Below, in pieces: positions 17,467-26,373 of a stretch of DNA of 64,000 bases. This DNA is from Hoeflea ulvae. GTDB lineage: Bacteria; Pseudomonadota; Alphaproteobacteria; Rhizobiales; Rhizobiaceae. The DNA lies in the NCBI RefSeq assembly GCF_026619435.1, contig NZ_JAOVZQ010000001.1:4037501-4101500 (forward strand), written 5' to 3'. The notes beneath the pieces were generated by a model, which worked only from the letters and a program-made list of their open reading frames with translations, searched no databases and had not been told where the DNA came from. A program made the position numbers and the translations under genes. Each line of letters opens with the position of its first letter. The stretch's first letter is position 1.

Positions 17467-18366
17467 TCAGGCAGTCGCCTGCTCGGCGGTTTCCTTCTCC
17501 ACCTGCAGCGAACCGGAATAGGTGATCTGCGGGAACGGAATCGAGATGCCGTGTTCGTCGAAGGCGATCTTCGCGGCCTTGGTCATGTCGCGGCTCGTCT
17601 CCCACCAGTCGGGTGACTTGGTCCAGTAGCGCAGGGTGACGGCGACCGCGCTGTCGCCGAGCTCCGAGACGAAGGCCCAGGGTTCCGGATCGGCCAGGAT
17701 CCGGGGTTCGGCCCGGGCCAGGTCCATGAGCACCGATTGCGCCGTGTCGATATCGTCCTCGTAGCCGATGCCGATCACCAGGTCATGGCGACGCTCCGGC
17801 AGCCGGGAATAATTGGTCACCGGCACATTCCACAATTGCGAATTCGGCGCCATCAGGAACAGGCCGTCAAATGTCTTGAGTTCGGTGGCGAATAGCCCGA
17901 TCTCCTGGACCGTGCCGGAAATGCCGTCGGCATCGATATATTCACCGACCCTGAACGGCCGCAGCACCAGCAGCATGATGCCTGCGGCGATGTTCTGCAG
18001 GGTTCCCTGCAGGGCAAGGCCGATGGCCAGGCCCGCGGCACCGAGGGCCGTGATGATCGAGGCGGTCTGCACCCCGAACTGGCCCAGCACCATGATGATG
18101 ACGACCACCAGCACCGCGTAGCGGACAAAGATCGAAAAGAAGCCGACGACGGTCGGGTCCACCCGGTGGGTTCGGGTCAGCAGGCTGCGCACCCAGCGCG
18201 CCATCAGGCGCGACATGGTCCAGCCGGCAATCAGGATCAGGATCGCGCCGACAACCGAGACCGCATAGGTCACAACCAGTATCTGAAGACCGTCGATCGC
18301 ATCACCCCATGATCCCACGAGTTTCCCCAGACCGGATTCGGATGCAGTTGCCATCATTTCTTCCAT
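17467..18366 (-). CDS. Small-conductance mechanosensitive channel (MscS family)
   Basis: The 299-residue protein has three N-terminal transmembrane helices. The pore-lining TM3 has the Gly/Ala pattern of MscS (ALGAAGLAIGLALQGTLQN) followed by AAGIMLLVLRPFRVGEYI. The soluble cytoplasmic vestibule domain follows (SGTVQEIGLFATELKTFDG, then VPVTNYSR). It releases solutes on hypo-osmotic shock at the inner membrane. The frame opens at 18477; ATG 18366 (MEEMMATASE) is preferred because upstream residues look non-coding. Separated by 102 bases from the metallo-hydrolase. Confidence 0.92.
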   Translation of the reverse strand: MEEMMATASESGLGKLVGSWGDAIDGLQILVVTYAVSVVGAILILIAGWTMSRLMARWVRSLLTRTHRVDPTVVGFFSIFVRYAVLVVVIIMVLGQFGVQTASIITALGAAGLAIGLALQGTLQNIAAGIMLLVLRPFRVGEYIDADGISGTVQEIGLFATELKTFDGLFLMAPNSQLWNVPVTNYSRLPERRHDLVIGIGYEDDIDTAQSVLMDLARAEPRILADPEPWAFVSELGDSAVAVTLRYWTKSPDWWETSRDMTKAAKIAFDEHGISIPFPQITYSGSLQVEKETAEQATA

Positions 18367-18536
18367 ACTGTGTCTGAACCTTTCAAGTCCGTTGATCGCT
18401 TCGGCTGCGGAGTATTGAATCAACAGCGGGTGAAGGCAATGAACCTGCGGCGGTTTTGTTCCCTGCATCCGCAACATTCGGCCCGCCAGGCCAAGCTCGG
18501 AGCGCGGCGGGGCACCTGGGCGCGCCCGCGGCCGGT

Positions 18537-19001
18537 TCAGACCGGCAGCGCGCCGCCTTCCTTGAGCGTGTCCAGCACGATCGCGGTTTTGACATGCTGG
18601 ACCGATTCATGCGGCAGCAGCACATCGCTGACAAAGGCCGATAGCGAGCGCAGGTCCGGCGTTACCACCTTGATGATGTAATCCATCTCTCCGGTCAGCG
18701 AATAGGCTTCCAGAACCTCCGGTAGATTGCCGATCAGCCCGGCAAAGCGCTGGGCATTGTCGCGATTGTGCGTCGCCAGCGTCACCGTGATCAGGTTGAC
18801 GATGCCGATGCCGAGCTTTTCGCGGTCAAGTTCGGCACGGTAGCCCTTGATGAAACCGTCGCGCTCCAGCCGGGTGCGCCGCCGCGAACATTGCGAGGCC
18901 GACAGATTGACCTGCTGCGACAGATCATTGTTGGTCAGCCGGCCATCCTGCTGCAACAGCCGCAGCAATTTGCGGTCAAAGGCGTCGAGCTGCACGCTCA
19001 T
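18537..19001 (-). CDS. Lrp/AsnC family regulator divergent from hpd
   Basis: A 154-residue Lrp-type protein: HTH (FDRKLLRLLQQDGRLTNNDL, then VNLSASQCSRRRTRLE) and a C-terminal RAM domain (VLEAYSLTGEMDYIIKVVTP). It lies head-to-head with hpd, so control of tyrosine/phenylalanine catabolism is the simplest reading; BkdR-like and HpdR-like Lrp proteins behave this way. The frame extends to 19100, but ATG 19001 (MSVQLDAFDRKLL) gives the conserved start and leaves the palindromes outside the coding region. Confidence 0.92.
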   Translation of the reverse strand: MSVQLDAFDRKLLRLLQQDGRLTNNDLSQQVNLSASQCSRRRTRLERDGFIKGYRAELDREKLGIGIVNLITVTLATHNRDNAQRFAGLIGNLPEVLEAYSLTGEMDYIIKVVTPDLRSLSAFVSDVLLPHESVQHVKTAIVLDTLKEGGALPV

Positions 19002-19021
19002 GCGTGTTTTCCCTCTGTTGA

Positions 19022-19078
19022 TGCACAACTCGTGCAACATTGATCGGCATTTCGTAACTAACGCATGCACGTTGCATG
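19022..19078. promoter_or_regulatory. Two 15-bp palindromes in the lrp-hpd intergenic region
   Basis: TGCAC-N5-GTGCA (19022-19036) and CATGCA-N3-TGCATG (19064-19078) are both perfect inverted repeats of 15 bases with centres 42 bases apart, about four helical turns. Lrp-family proteins recognise palindromes of about this length and bind paired sites on one DNA face. They are likely operators of the divergent regulator, controlling itself and hpd. Confidence 0.62.
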
Positions 19079-19153
19079 AAATATGCATCATCATCCGCAT
19101 CAGTCAACACGTTCACGCCGAGGCTTCAGGCGTGATCACATGAGGAGAGACAT

Positions 19154-20263
19154 ATGGGTCCGTTTCCGCACGATGCGCCGCGCGCTATCATTTCACCGGA
19201 CAATCCGGCCGGCACCAACGGCTTTGAATTCGTCGAATATGCCCACCCCGATCCCGCCGTGCTGGAAGCGCTGTTCGCCCGCATGGGCTATGAACCCGTG
19301 GCGCGCCACCGCACCAAGGCGGTCACCGTCTGGCGGCAGGGCGACATCAATTACATTCTCAACGCCGAAAAAGGTTCTTTCGCCGACCGCTTTGTCGGCA
19401 TCCACGGCCCCTGCGCCCCGTCGATGGCCTGGCGCGTTGCTGACGCGAAACAGGCGCTTGCCCATGCCGTGTCAAAGGGCGCCGAGGAATACACCGGCGA
19501 TGACAAGACCTTCGACGTGCCGGCCATTGTCGGCATCGGCGGCTCGCTGCTCTATTTCGTCGACACCTGGGGCGAGGAAGGCTCGCTCTATGACGCCGAC
19601 TTCGAATGGCTGGGCGAGCGCGATCCCAAGCCCAAGGGCGCGGGCTTTTACTATCTCGACCACCTCACCCACAATGTCATCCGCGGCAATATGGACAAGT
19701 GGTGGGATTTTTATCGCGACCTGTTCAATTTCAAGCAGATCCATTTCTTCGACATCGAGGGCAAGCTCACCGGCCTGGTTTCGCGCGCCATCACCTCGCC
19801 CTGCGGCCGGATCCGCATCCCGCTCAACGAATCCACCGACGACAAGAGCCAGATCGAGGAATTTCTGCGCAAATACAACGGCGAAGGCATCCAGCACATC
19901 GCCGTGGGCACCGATGACATCTATGCGGCGACCGACTGGATTGCCGAGCGCGGCGTCAAATTCATGCCGGGCCCGCCCGATACCTATTACGAGCAGTCCA
20001 GGACCCGGGTGAACGGCCATGACGAGCCGATCGAAAGCCTGAAGAAACACGGCATCCTGATCGACGGCGAAGGCGTCATCGACGGCGGCATGACCAAGAT
20101 CCTGCTGCAGGTGTTCTCCAAAACCGTGATCGGCCCGATCTTCTTCGAATTCATCCAGCGCAAGGGTGATGAGGGCTTCGGCGAAGGCAACTTCCGCGCT
20201 TTGTTCGAATCCATCGAAGAAGACCAGATCCGCCGCGGCGAACTGACCCAGGCCGCCGAATAG
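19154..20263 (+). CDS. hpd: 4-Hydroxyphenylpyruvate dioxygenase
   Basis: The 369-residue protein has two vicinal-oxygen-chelate halves. The Fe(II) ligands are visible: His in LDHLTHNV, His in GIQHIAVGTDD and Glu in IFFEFIQRKGD. It converts 4-hydroxyphenylpyruvate to homogentisate in tyrosine degradation, in the cytoplasm. GAGGAG precedes the ATG. No homogentisate dioxygenase or fumarylacetoacetase gene lies beside it. A bidirectional terminator follows. Control by the divergent Lrp-like regulator is inferred. Confidence 0.96.
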   Translation: MGPFPHDAPRAIISPDNPAGTNGFEFVEYAHPDPAVLEALFARMGYEPVARHRTKAVTVWRQGDINYILNAEKGSFADRFVGIHGPCAPSMAWRVADAKQALAHAVSKGAEEYTGDDKTFDVPAIVGIGGSLLYFVDTWGEEGSLYDADFEWLGERDPKPKGAGFYYLDHLTHNVIRGNMDKWWDFYRDLFNFKQIHFFDIEGKLTGLVSRAITSPCGRIRIPLNESTDDKSQIEEFLRKYNGEGIQHIAVGTDDIYAATDWIAERGVKFMPGPPDTYYEQSRTRVNGHDEPIESLKKHGILIDGEGVIDGGMTKILLQVFSKTVIGPIFFEFIQRKGDEGFGEGNFRALFESIEEDQIRRGELTQAAE

Positions 20264-20284
20264 ACCCCGGCAGCAGCGCAAACG

Positions 20285-20322
20285 AAAAAAGGCGGCGTTC
20301 CCCCAGGACCGCCGCCTTTTTC
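20285..20322. terminator. Bidirectional terminator between hpd and ilvE
   Basis: An A-tract, GGCGGC, a loop, GCCGCC and TTTTT form a symmetric intrinsic terminator between the ends of the converging genes. Confidence 0.85.
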
Positions 20323-20341
20323 AATACCTCGCAGAAAATGT

Positions 20342-21232
20342 CTATTCGGCGGCGGCGCGCTTGGGCTGCACTTCGGCCATGTAGTCATTGACCAGGTTCA
20401 TGGTCATCTCGCCGACAGCAAAATTGTAGGGACCAATTTCGGACACCGGCGTGACTTCCGCGGCGGTGCCGGTGAGGAAACACTGCTCGAAACCCTCGAG
20501 TTCTTCCGGCATGATCGCCCGCTCGATCACCTCATAGCCGCGCTTCTCGGCGAGGCCGATCACGGTGCGGCGGGTGATGCCGTCGAGAAAGCAGTCGGGT
20601 GTCGGGGTGTGGATCTTGCCATCCTTGACGAAGAACACATTGGCGCCGGTGGCTTCGGCCACCTGGCCGCGCCAGTCGAGCATCAGCGCATCGGCGTAGC
20701 CGCGTTCTTCGGCACGATGCTTGGACAGGGTGCAGATCATATAGAGGCCGGCCGCCTTCGAGCGGCAGGGTGCCGTGCGGGGATCAGGACGGCGATATTC
20801 GGCCAGATCCAGGCGGATGCCCTTCATCCGTTCCTCCGGCTTGAAATAGCTCGGCCACTGCCAGATCGCGATCGACAGATTGATCTTGTTCTGCTGCGCC
20901 GACACGCCCATCATTTCCGATCCGCGCCAGGCGATCGGCCGAACATAGGCATCGGTAAAGCCCTGACGCGCCAGCAACTCGACGCAGGCCTGATCGATCT
21001 CGGCAACGCTGTAGGGGATCTTGAAGCCGAGGATCTCGCCCGATGTGTGTAGCCGCTCGGTGTGCTCGGTGAGCTTGAAGATCTCGCCGCCATAGGCGCG
21101 TTCGCCTTCAAACACGGCGCTGGCATAATGCAGGCCATGGGTCAGCACGTGGATTTTTGCGTCTTTCCACGGCACAAACTCGCCATTGAACCAGATTTCA
21201 CCGTCGAGCTGATCGAAAGGTACGGACGCCAT
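20342..21232 (-). CDS. ilvE: Branched-chain amino acid aminotransferase
   Basis: The 296-residue fold-type IV PLP enzyme has the catalytic lysine in CRSKAAGLYM, plus HGLHYASAVFEGERAY and GQVAEATGANVFFVKDG, characteristic of IlvE. It transfers the amino group between glutamate and branched-chain 2-oxoacids in the cytoplasm. A GTG precedes the ATG at 21232; GGAGG seven bases upstream of the ATG fixes the latter as start. Divergent from the MarR-type petP gene. Confidence 0.95.
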   Translation of the reverse strand: MASVPFDQLDGEIWFNGEFVPWKDAKIHVLTHGLHYASAVFEGERAYGGEIFKLTEHTERLHTSGEILGFKIPYSVAEIDQACVELLARQGFTDAYVRPIAWRGSEMMGVSAQQNKINLSIAIWQWPSYFKPEERMKGIRLDLAEYRRPDPRTAPCRSKAAGLYMICTLSKHRAEERGYADALMLDWRGQVAEATGANVFFVKDGKIHTPTPDCFLDGITRRTVIGLAEKRGYEVIERAIMPEELEGFEQCFLTGTAAEVTPVSEIGPYNFAVGEMTMNLVNDYMAEVQPKRAAAE

Positions 21233-21384
21233 CACGTTTCCTCCAAGCGGCCAGCCGGATAGAATTTTGGCGGCCGTGCTATTGATTGTCTGAAGCCGGT
21301 GTCGGTGACCGTGGGGCCAAGCGCCGCAAACGGGCGCAGCTAACGGGCAATGGCAAGCCGGCGGGCAAGGCCAGTCGGTCTCGC

Positions 21385-21435
21385 GCGCAATTGATAGCTA
21401 GCAATTGCGCCAATTTATGTCAACATAGCTGACAT
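21385..21435. promoter_or_regulatory. Two inverted repeats between ilvE and the MarR gene
   Basis: GCGCAATTG-N8-CAATTGCGC (21385-21410) is a perfect 9-bp-arm repeat whose centre is ATAGCTAG, resembling MarR-family operators. ATGTCA-N7-TGACAT (21417-21435) lies just after it, 20 bases before ATG 21456. They probably allow autoregulation by the MarR protein, and perhaps control of ilvE. The assignment to a particular protein is inferred. Confidence 0.6.
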
Positions 21436-21455
21436 ATTCGAAAGGAAAAGTCGTC

Positions 21456-21989
21456 ATGAACCGCGCCGGCGCAATCAAGACCGCATCCGAGGAAATATGT
21501 GACCAGCCGATGGATGACGAGGAAGGCATCAATTTCGAGATCATCGAACTGGTGTTCTTCGCCTATCGCGACTTCACCTCCGACCCCGACGCCATTCTCG
21601 GCACCTTCGGCTTTGGCCGGGCGCATCACCGGGTGGTCCATTTCGTCAATCGTGAGCCGGGGCTTACGGTCGCAGCCCTGCTCGAGACCCTGAAAATCAC
21701 CAAGCAGTCGCTGGCGCGGGTGCTCAAGCAACTGATTGATTCAGGCTATATCACCCAGGTCGCAGGCCCCGAGGACCGCAGGCAGCGCCGGCTTTACCCG
21801 ACACCGCAGGGCCGCGATCTGGCGATGGCGCTGGCAAGGCCACAGTCTCGCCGCATCGCCGATGCACTTGAGTCACTGGACGAGAACGGACGCGCGGCGG
21901 TCAAGACATTCCTTTCCGGCATGATCGACACCGCCCCCCAGGATCCGGCGCCCGCCCGCACCGGTTTGAAGGAGGGACAAGACCGATGA
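21456..21989 (+). CDS. MarR family regulator, PetP-like
   Basis: The 177-residue winged-helix protein has a MarR core: GLTVAALLETLKITKQSLAR as the recognition region and the wing DRRQRRLYPTPQGRDLA. It overlaps the next gene, an OmpR-type response regulator, by four bases (ATGA). This MarR-OmpR pair matches petP-petR of Rhodobacter capsulatus, which are needed for cytochrome bc1 expression. The petP name is a synteny-based inference. The N-terminal 30 residues are acidic and not conserved in the family. Confidence 0.85.
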   Translation: MNRAGAIKTASEEICDQPMDDEEGINFEIIELVFFAYRDFTSDPDAILGTFGFGRAHHRVVHFVNREPGLTVAALLETLKITKQSLARVLKQLIDSGYITQVAGPEDRRQRRLYPTPQGRDLAMALARPQSRRIADALESLDENGRAAVKTFLSGMIDTAPQDPAPARTGLKEGQDR

Positions 21990-22693
21990 CGACTTCCTTG
22001 CCAGGCGACGACGCCGCCCATCTGCTGGTCGTTGACGACGACACCCGCATCCGCGACCTGCTCTCGCGCTATCTCACCGAACAGGGTTTTCGCGTCACCA
22101 CGGCCGCCGACGCCGCCGAAGCACGCCGCAAGCTCGACGGCATCGATTTCGACCTGCTGATCATCGATGTGATGATGCCCGGCGAGAGCGGCCTGTCGCT
22201 GACCAAATCCCTGCGCGAAGCCAAGACCGTGCCGATCCTGATGCTGACCGCGCTGGCCGAGGGCGACGCCCGGATCGACGGGCTCGAGGCCGGCGCCGAC
22301 GACTATCTGCCCAAGCCGTTCAATCCGCGCGAGCTGGTGCTCAGGATCAACAATATCCTCAAGCGCGGCGGCCAGCCGGCAGCCCCCAAGGTCGAACAGG
22401 TGGTGTTCGGCCCCTTCACCTTCGTCATTGCCCGGCGCGAGTTGAAGAAATCCGGCGAACCGGTGCGGCTGACCGACCGCGAACGCGAGATCATGGTCAC
22501 CTTCGCCGAAAATGCCGGCGACACCGTGCCGCGCCATGAACTGGTCGGCGGCGATGTCGAAGTCGGCGAGCGCACCATCGATGTCCAGATCAACCGGCTG
22601 CGCCGCAAGATCGAGGACGACCCCTCAAACCCGGTCTGGCTGCAGACCGTGCGCGGCATCGGCTATCGTCTCAGCGTCGAAACGACCGCTTGA
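21986..22693 (+). CDS. OmpR-type response regulator, PetR-like
   Basis: The 235-residue protein has a receiver domain (acidic DDD near residues 17-19, phospho-acceptor Asp61 in LLIIDVMMPGESG, Thr in LMLTALAE, Lys in YLPKPFNPREL) and a C-terminal winged-helix DNA-binding domain (LTDREREIMVTFAENAG, RTIDVQINRLRRKIEDD). It is translationally coupled to the MarR gene. A cognate kinase is not adjacent; the nearest candidate is the EnvZ-like kinase at 27755, beyond the leftward TRAP operon. Assignment as PetR rests on the MarR-OmpR pairing. Confidence 0.9.
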   Translation: MTTSLPGDDAAHLLVVDDDTRIRDLLSRYLTEQGFRVTTAADAAEARRKLDGIDFDLLIIDVMMPGESGLSLTKSLREAKTVPILMLTALAEGDARIDGLEAGADDYLPKPFNPRELVLRINNILKRGGQPAAPKVEQVVFGPFTFVIARRELKKSGEPVRLTDREREIMVTFAENAGDTVPRHELVGGDVEVGERTIDVQINRLRRKIEDDPSNPVWLQTVRGIGYRLSVETTA

Positions 22694-22784
22694 AGCAAGC
22701 TTTACCCAGCGGGCTTTTCCGGGCGCGGCGGATCCATTGGGCCGCGCAGAGGAAACACCTGTTTCTGGAGCCAGCGGCTGCCGG

Positions 22785-22943
22785 TTACTGTTCCGGCCGC
22801 TTGTGGATGAACAGGTCGTAAAAGGCCATCAACACGGTGAGTGCCACCACGGCGCCGAGATCGAGCCGCGGCAATTTGAAGACGAGCACACCGAGGAATC
22901 CGCACAGCGTGATGAAGGCGATGATTGTGACAATCCGTTCCAT
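22785..22943 (-). CDS. 52-residue single-pass membrane protein after the amidase
   Basis: An ORF starting ATG at 22943, five bases after the amidase stop, with GGGAGA placed as ribosome binding site inside the amidase end. The 52-residue product has two hydrophobic stretches (IVTIIAFITLCGFLGVLVF, about residues 4-22, and LGAVVALTVLMAFYDLFI, about 29-46) and a basic/acidic tail (HKRPEQ), so it is probably a two-helix inner-membrane protein. It looks like the last gene of the TRAP-amidase operon. No family recognised; it may be an accessory of the transporter. Confidence 0.68.
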   Translation of the reverse strand: MERIVTIIAFITLCGFLGVLVFKLPRLDLGAVVALTVLMAFYDLFIHKRPEQ

Positions 22944-22948
22944 GGTCG

Positions 22949-24304
22949 TCAGTCTCCCTGGCCGTCGGTTTCAAAATGCTTTGCCAGCCATCTGGCGGTT
23001 CTGAGCAGGCGCGCATCGCCACCACGCCGCCCGACAATCTGCACGCCCATCGGCATCCCGTCCTCGTCAGCAAACAGCGGCAGCGTGATCGCCGGTGTAC
23101 CGCACAGGGTCCAGATCGCATTGAACACCGAATCGCCTGTACTCTCCAGCCCGGGCGGGGCGGCACCGGGTGCTGCGGGCGTGATGATGGCGTCACAGCG
23201 CTGGAAGATCGCGTCGAGCGCGGCATAGAGGTAATCCGGCCAGTCAAGCGCGGCGATATAGTCATGCGCCAGTGCTTTGCCGCCCCTGTCGAGCGCTTCC
23301 GAAAGTTGCGGTGACAGTTTGTCGGCGCCATCGCGGCTGTAGCGGTGGAAGCACTTGGCCATCTCCGCCAGATTGATCCGCTCGCGCATGGCCGCCGCTT
23401 CGGCGAAAGCATCCGGCAGTCCGGTTTCGAAACAACCCTCCCCCAGATGGTCCGCAAGTTCCTCCATCGCCATCTGGCACGCCGGGCTGGCCTTGTGCCA
23501 GTAAGGCGTCCGGATGAAAACGAATTGCGGCCGCACGGGCGCATCGGACGAAGCAATCGAATGCAGCCGCGGATGCGGCGCCGGTGCCGTCGCCTTGTCG
23601 AGTTCATCGTGACCGTACAGCACCTCCGCCAGCATCGCCGCGTCCTCGACGGTCCGGGCAAAGACCCCGACCCTGTCGAGCGTCGGCGACTGCGTCAGAA
23701 TGCCGGTACGCGGAATGCTTCCCGCAGTTGGCAGGAAGCCGGTCACGCCGCAGAAGGATGCCGGACGGATTACCGATCCACCGGTTTGGGTGCCGACAGC
23801 CAGCGGCACCATGCCCGCGGCGACTGCCGCCGCGGAACCGGAAGACGAGCCACCCGGCGTGTGAGCCGGGTTGACCGGATTGCGGGTCTTGCCCGGATGC
23901 AGGAAGGCGAGTTCGGCGGTGACCGTCTTGCCGATGATGACGGCGCCCGCCGCGCGCAGCTTGCCGACAATGACAGCATCGCGCTCGGGCACACGACCGG
24001 CATCGATCACGGTGCCGTTGGCGGTGGGAATGCCGCGGGTATCGATGATGTCCTTCAACGCCACCGGCACCCCATGCAACGGTCCCAGCGGCCGGCCGGA
24101 CTTGCGGTGTGCATCCGCGCCCTCGGCCTGGCGCATGGCGAACTCGGCATCGTACCATTCGAACGCCTTGATCTCCCCGTCCAGGCGCGCGATCCGGTCG
24201 AGACACGCTTTCATGTAATCGACGGCGGTCAACGCACCGCTGGCCATCCTGTCACGCACCTCCACGGCGCTCAGGCCAATCACCGTCATCGGGTCAATTC
24301 CCAT
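22949..24304 (-). CDS. Amidase-signature family hydrolase
   Basis: About 451 residues. The Ser-cisSer-Lys triad is recognisable: Lys84 in VALKDIIDTRG, the cis-Ser in the GGSSSGSAAA loop (about 151-160), and the nucleophile Ser about 177 in GTQTGGSVIRPA. It hydrolyses an amide bond; amino-acid-type specificity cannot be deduced. The start is either ATG 24304 (GGAGC upstream, overlapping the TRAP permease by 11 bases) or ATG 24289. It shares an operon with a TRAP transporter, suggesting that the imported compound is an amide or that the amidase acts on a related metabolite. Confidence 0.9.
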   Translation of the reverse strand: MGIDPMTVIGLSAVEVRDRMASGALTAVDYMKACLDRIARLDGEIKAFEWYDAEFAMRQAEGADAHRKSGRPLGPLHGVPVALKDIIDTRGIPTANGTVIDAGRVPERDAVIVGKLRAAGAVIIGKTVTAELAFLHPGKTRNPVNPAHTPGGSSSGSAAAVAAGMVPLAVGTQTGGSVIRPASFCGVTGFLPTAGSIPRTGILTQSPTLDRVGVFARTVEDAAMLAEVLYGHDELDKATAPAPHPRLHSIASSDAPVRPQFVFIRTPYWHKASPACQMAMEELADHLGEGCFETGLPDAFAEAAAMRERINLAEMAKCFHRYSRDGADKLSPQLSEALDRGGKALAHDYIAALDWPDYLYAALDAIFQRCDAIITPAAPGAAPPGLESTGDSVFNAIWTLCGTPAITLPLFADEDGMPMGVQIVGRRGGDARLLRTARWLAKHFETDGQGD

Positions 24305-25712
24305 AGAAGCGCTCCGGCAGGTAATAGACGATCTGCGGGAAGGCATACATCAGCGCCATGCAGATAAACACCATCAGCAGGAACGGCATGACACCGGCGA
24401 ATATCTGCGTCAGCTTCACCTCGGGCGGCGCTATCCCCTTGAGATAATAGGCCGACATCGCCATTGGCGGGGTCAGGAACGACGTCTGCAGGTTGAGCGC
24501 GACGAGGATCCCGAAAAACAGCGGATCAATGTCGAAAATTGCCAGCAGCGGCAGGAAGATCGGCACGAAGATGATGATGATTTCCGACCATTCCAGCGGC
24601 CAGCCGAGCAGGAAGATGATCAGCTGGGCCAGCAGCAGGAACTGGAACGGCGTCAGATCCAGCCCGGTGACGAAATGGGCAATGAGCTGCTCGCCCCCCA
24701 GATAGGAAAACACCGAGGAAAAGGTGTAGGAGCCGACAAACAGCCAGCACACCATCGCCGTGGTTCGCACCGTGAGATAGGTGCTTTCGCGCAGCCTTTG
24801 CCAGGTCATGGCGCGGTAGGCGACGGCAAGCAGGATGCCGCCAAGCGCACCGATCGATGCGGCTTCGGTGGGCGTTGCGAGACCGAACAGGATCGATCCG
24901 AGCACCGAAAGGATCAGGAATGCCAGCGGGAAGAACGAGGTCGCAACCAGAAACAGCAGCCGGCCGATCGGCACGTCCGGCACTTCTTCATCGGTCGGAC
25001 GCGGTGCAGCGCTCGGCTGCAGGATCGAGCGACCGATAATATAGACGAGATAGAGCCCGACCAGGGTGAACCCGGGCAACAGCGCGCCGGCATAGAGCTT
25101 GACGATGGAGACGCCGGAGGCCGCGGCATAGACAATCAGCATGATCGACGGCGGAATCAAGATGCCGAGCGTACCGCCGGCGCAGATGATGCCGGAAGCA
25201 AAGGCCGGATCGTAACGCGCCTTGAGCATTGCCGGCAGGGCCAGCAGTCCCATCAGCGTCACCACGGCGCCGACGATGCCGGTCGCTGTGGCAAACAGCG
25301 CGCAGGTGATCAGGGCCGCCACGCCCATGGATCCCGGAACCCGCTTGGAGGCCAGGTTCAGCGTCGAGAAAAGCCGGTCGACGATATTGGCGCGTTCGAC
25401 GATATAGCCCATGAACAGGAACAGCGGCACCGCCGTCAGCACCTCGTTGGACATCACCGTATAGGTCTGGTTGATGAAGAGGTCGAAGATCCGGTTGTTG
25501 AAGAACCCCTCTATCCAGAGAGACAGGCTGTCCCAGGTTGTCGCCATTTCGTCGAGGCGAAAATAGGAGCGCCACATCCGTGAAGGGTCGAAATAGGCGT
25601 AGTAGCCAAAGCCGATGCCCATGGCCATCAGCGTAAAGGCGATCGGGAAGCCCAGGAACACCATGAAGATGAACAGGCCCAGCATCATCAGCGCAATTTG
25701 GGGATCGGTCAT
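24294..25712 (-). CDS. TRAP transporter large permease (DctM family)
   Basis: The 472-residue protein has about 12-13 transmembrane helices and the DctM pattern (AVPLFLFMGYIVERANI; ICAGGTLGILIPPSIMLIVY; FGLATPTEAASIGALGG; LNLQTSFLTPPMAMSAYYLKG). It is the ion-coupled translocating subunit that works with the DctQ protein and the DctP binding protein encoded just upstream. It overlaps DctQ by four bases and the amidase by about 11. Confidence 0.95.
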   Translation of the reverse strand: MTDPQIALMMLGLFIFMVFLGFPIAFTLMAMGIGFGYYAYFDPSRMWRSYFRLDEMATTWDSLSLWIEGFFNNRIFDLFINQTYTVMSNEVLTAVPLFLFMGYIVERANIVDRLFSTLNLASKRVPGSMGVAALITCALFATATGIVGAVVTLMGLLALPAMLKARYDPAFASGIICAGGTLGILIPPSIMLIVYAAASGVSIVKLYAGALLPGFTLVGLYLVYIIGRSILQPSAAPRPTDEEVPDVPIGRLLFLVATSFFPLAFLILSVLGSILFGLATPTEAASIGALGGILLAVAYRAMTWQRLRESTYLTVRTTAMVCWLFVGSYTFSSVFSYLGGEQLIAHFVTGLDLTPFQFLLLAQLIIFLLGWPLEWSEIIIIFVPIFLPLLAIFDIDPLFFGILVALNLQTSFLTPPMAMSAYYLKGIAPPEVKLTQIFAGVMPFLLMVFICMALMYAFPQIVYYLPERFYGN

Positions 25713-26293
25713 ATATGTCCGCCAGTCTCGGCCTCATCGGCCCTTTTCATCATGAGGTCTTCGGTCTCGCGCACGTCTTCTTCCGCCTCTATCCATTCGC
25801 CGGTGCGGATGCAGACGATGCAGCGGAAGACCTGGGCAATGCCCTGAAGGAACAGCAATATGCCTGCGGCCACGATCACCGTTTTGAACTGGTAGATCGG
25901 AATGCCCGCGGGACTGTTGACGCTGACTTCGCTGTAGCCCCAGGAGCGGGACGCATATTTCCAGCCGGAAATGATCAGCGCGGTGACGCCGGGAAAGAAG
26001 AACAGGATATAGAGCACCAGATCCAGCTTCGCCTGGTTCTGCGGACGCCAGAGCCGGTAGAGAAAATCGCCTCTCACATGCCCTCCACGCGACAGCGTAT
26101 AGGCGCCGCCCATCATGAACAGGGATCCGTACATGATGAATGAAACATCGAGTGCCCAGGGCGTGGGTGCATTGAAGAGGTAACGGGATACCACTTCAAA
26201 GCCGGTGCCGCAGGCCATGAGGATGATCAGCCAGGCGAAGGCCTTGCCGAATGCCGCCGACAAGGTGTCGGCAAAACGGATATATTGAATCAT
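25709..26293 (-). CDS. TRAP transporter small permease (DctQ family)
   Basis: The 194-residue protein has four transmembrane helices (for example AWLIILMACGTGFEVVSRYL with the conserved RYLF, and IVAAGILLFLQGIAQVFRCI) and a charged C-terminus. It associates with the large permease. Its last codons overlap the DctM start (ATGA). It follows the binding-protein gene by 80 bases. Confidence 0.93.
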   Translation of the reverse strand: MIQYIRFADTLSAAFGKAFAWLIILMACGTGFEVVSRYLFNAPTPWALDVSFIMYGSLFMMGGAYTLSRGGHVRGDFLYRLWRPQNQAKLDLVLYILFFFPGVTALIISGWKYASRSWGYSEVSVNSPAGIPIYQFKTVIVAAGILLFLQGIAQVFRCIVCIRTGEWIEAEEDVRETEDLMMKRADEAETGGHI

Positions 26294-26373
26294 GATCAGC
26301 TACTCTCCCTTGCACGAATGATCCGGCGGAGCGAATTCCGCCGGATCAGTTCAGCAATCACAACCCACCCGGT

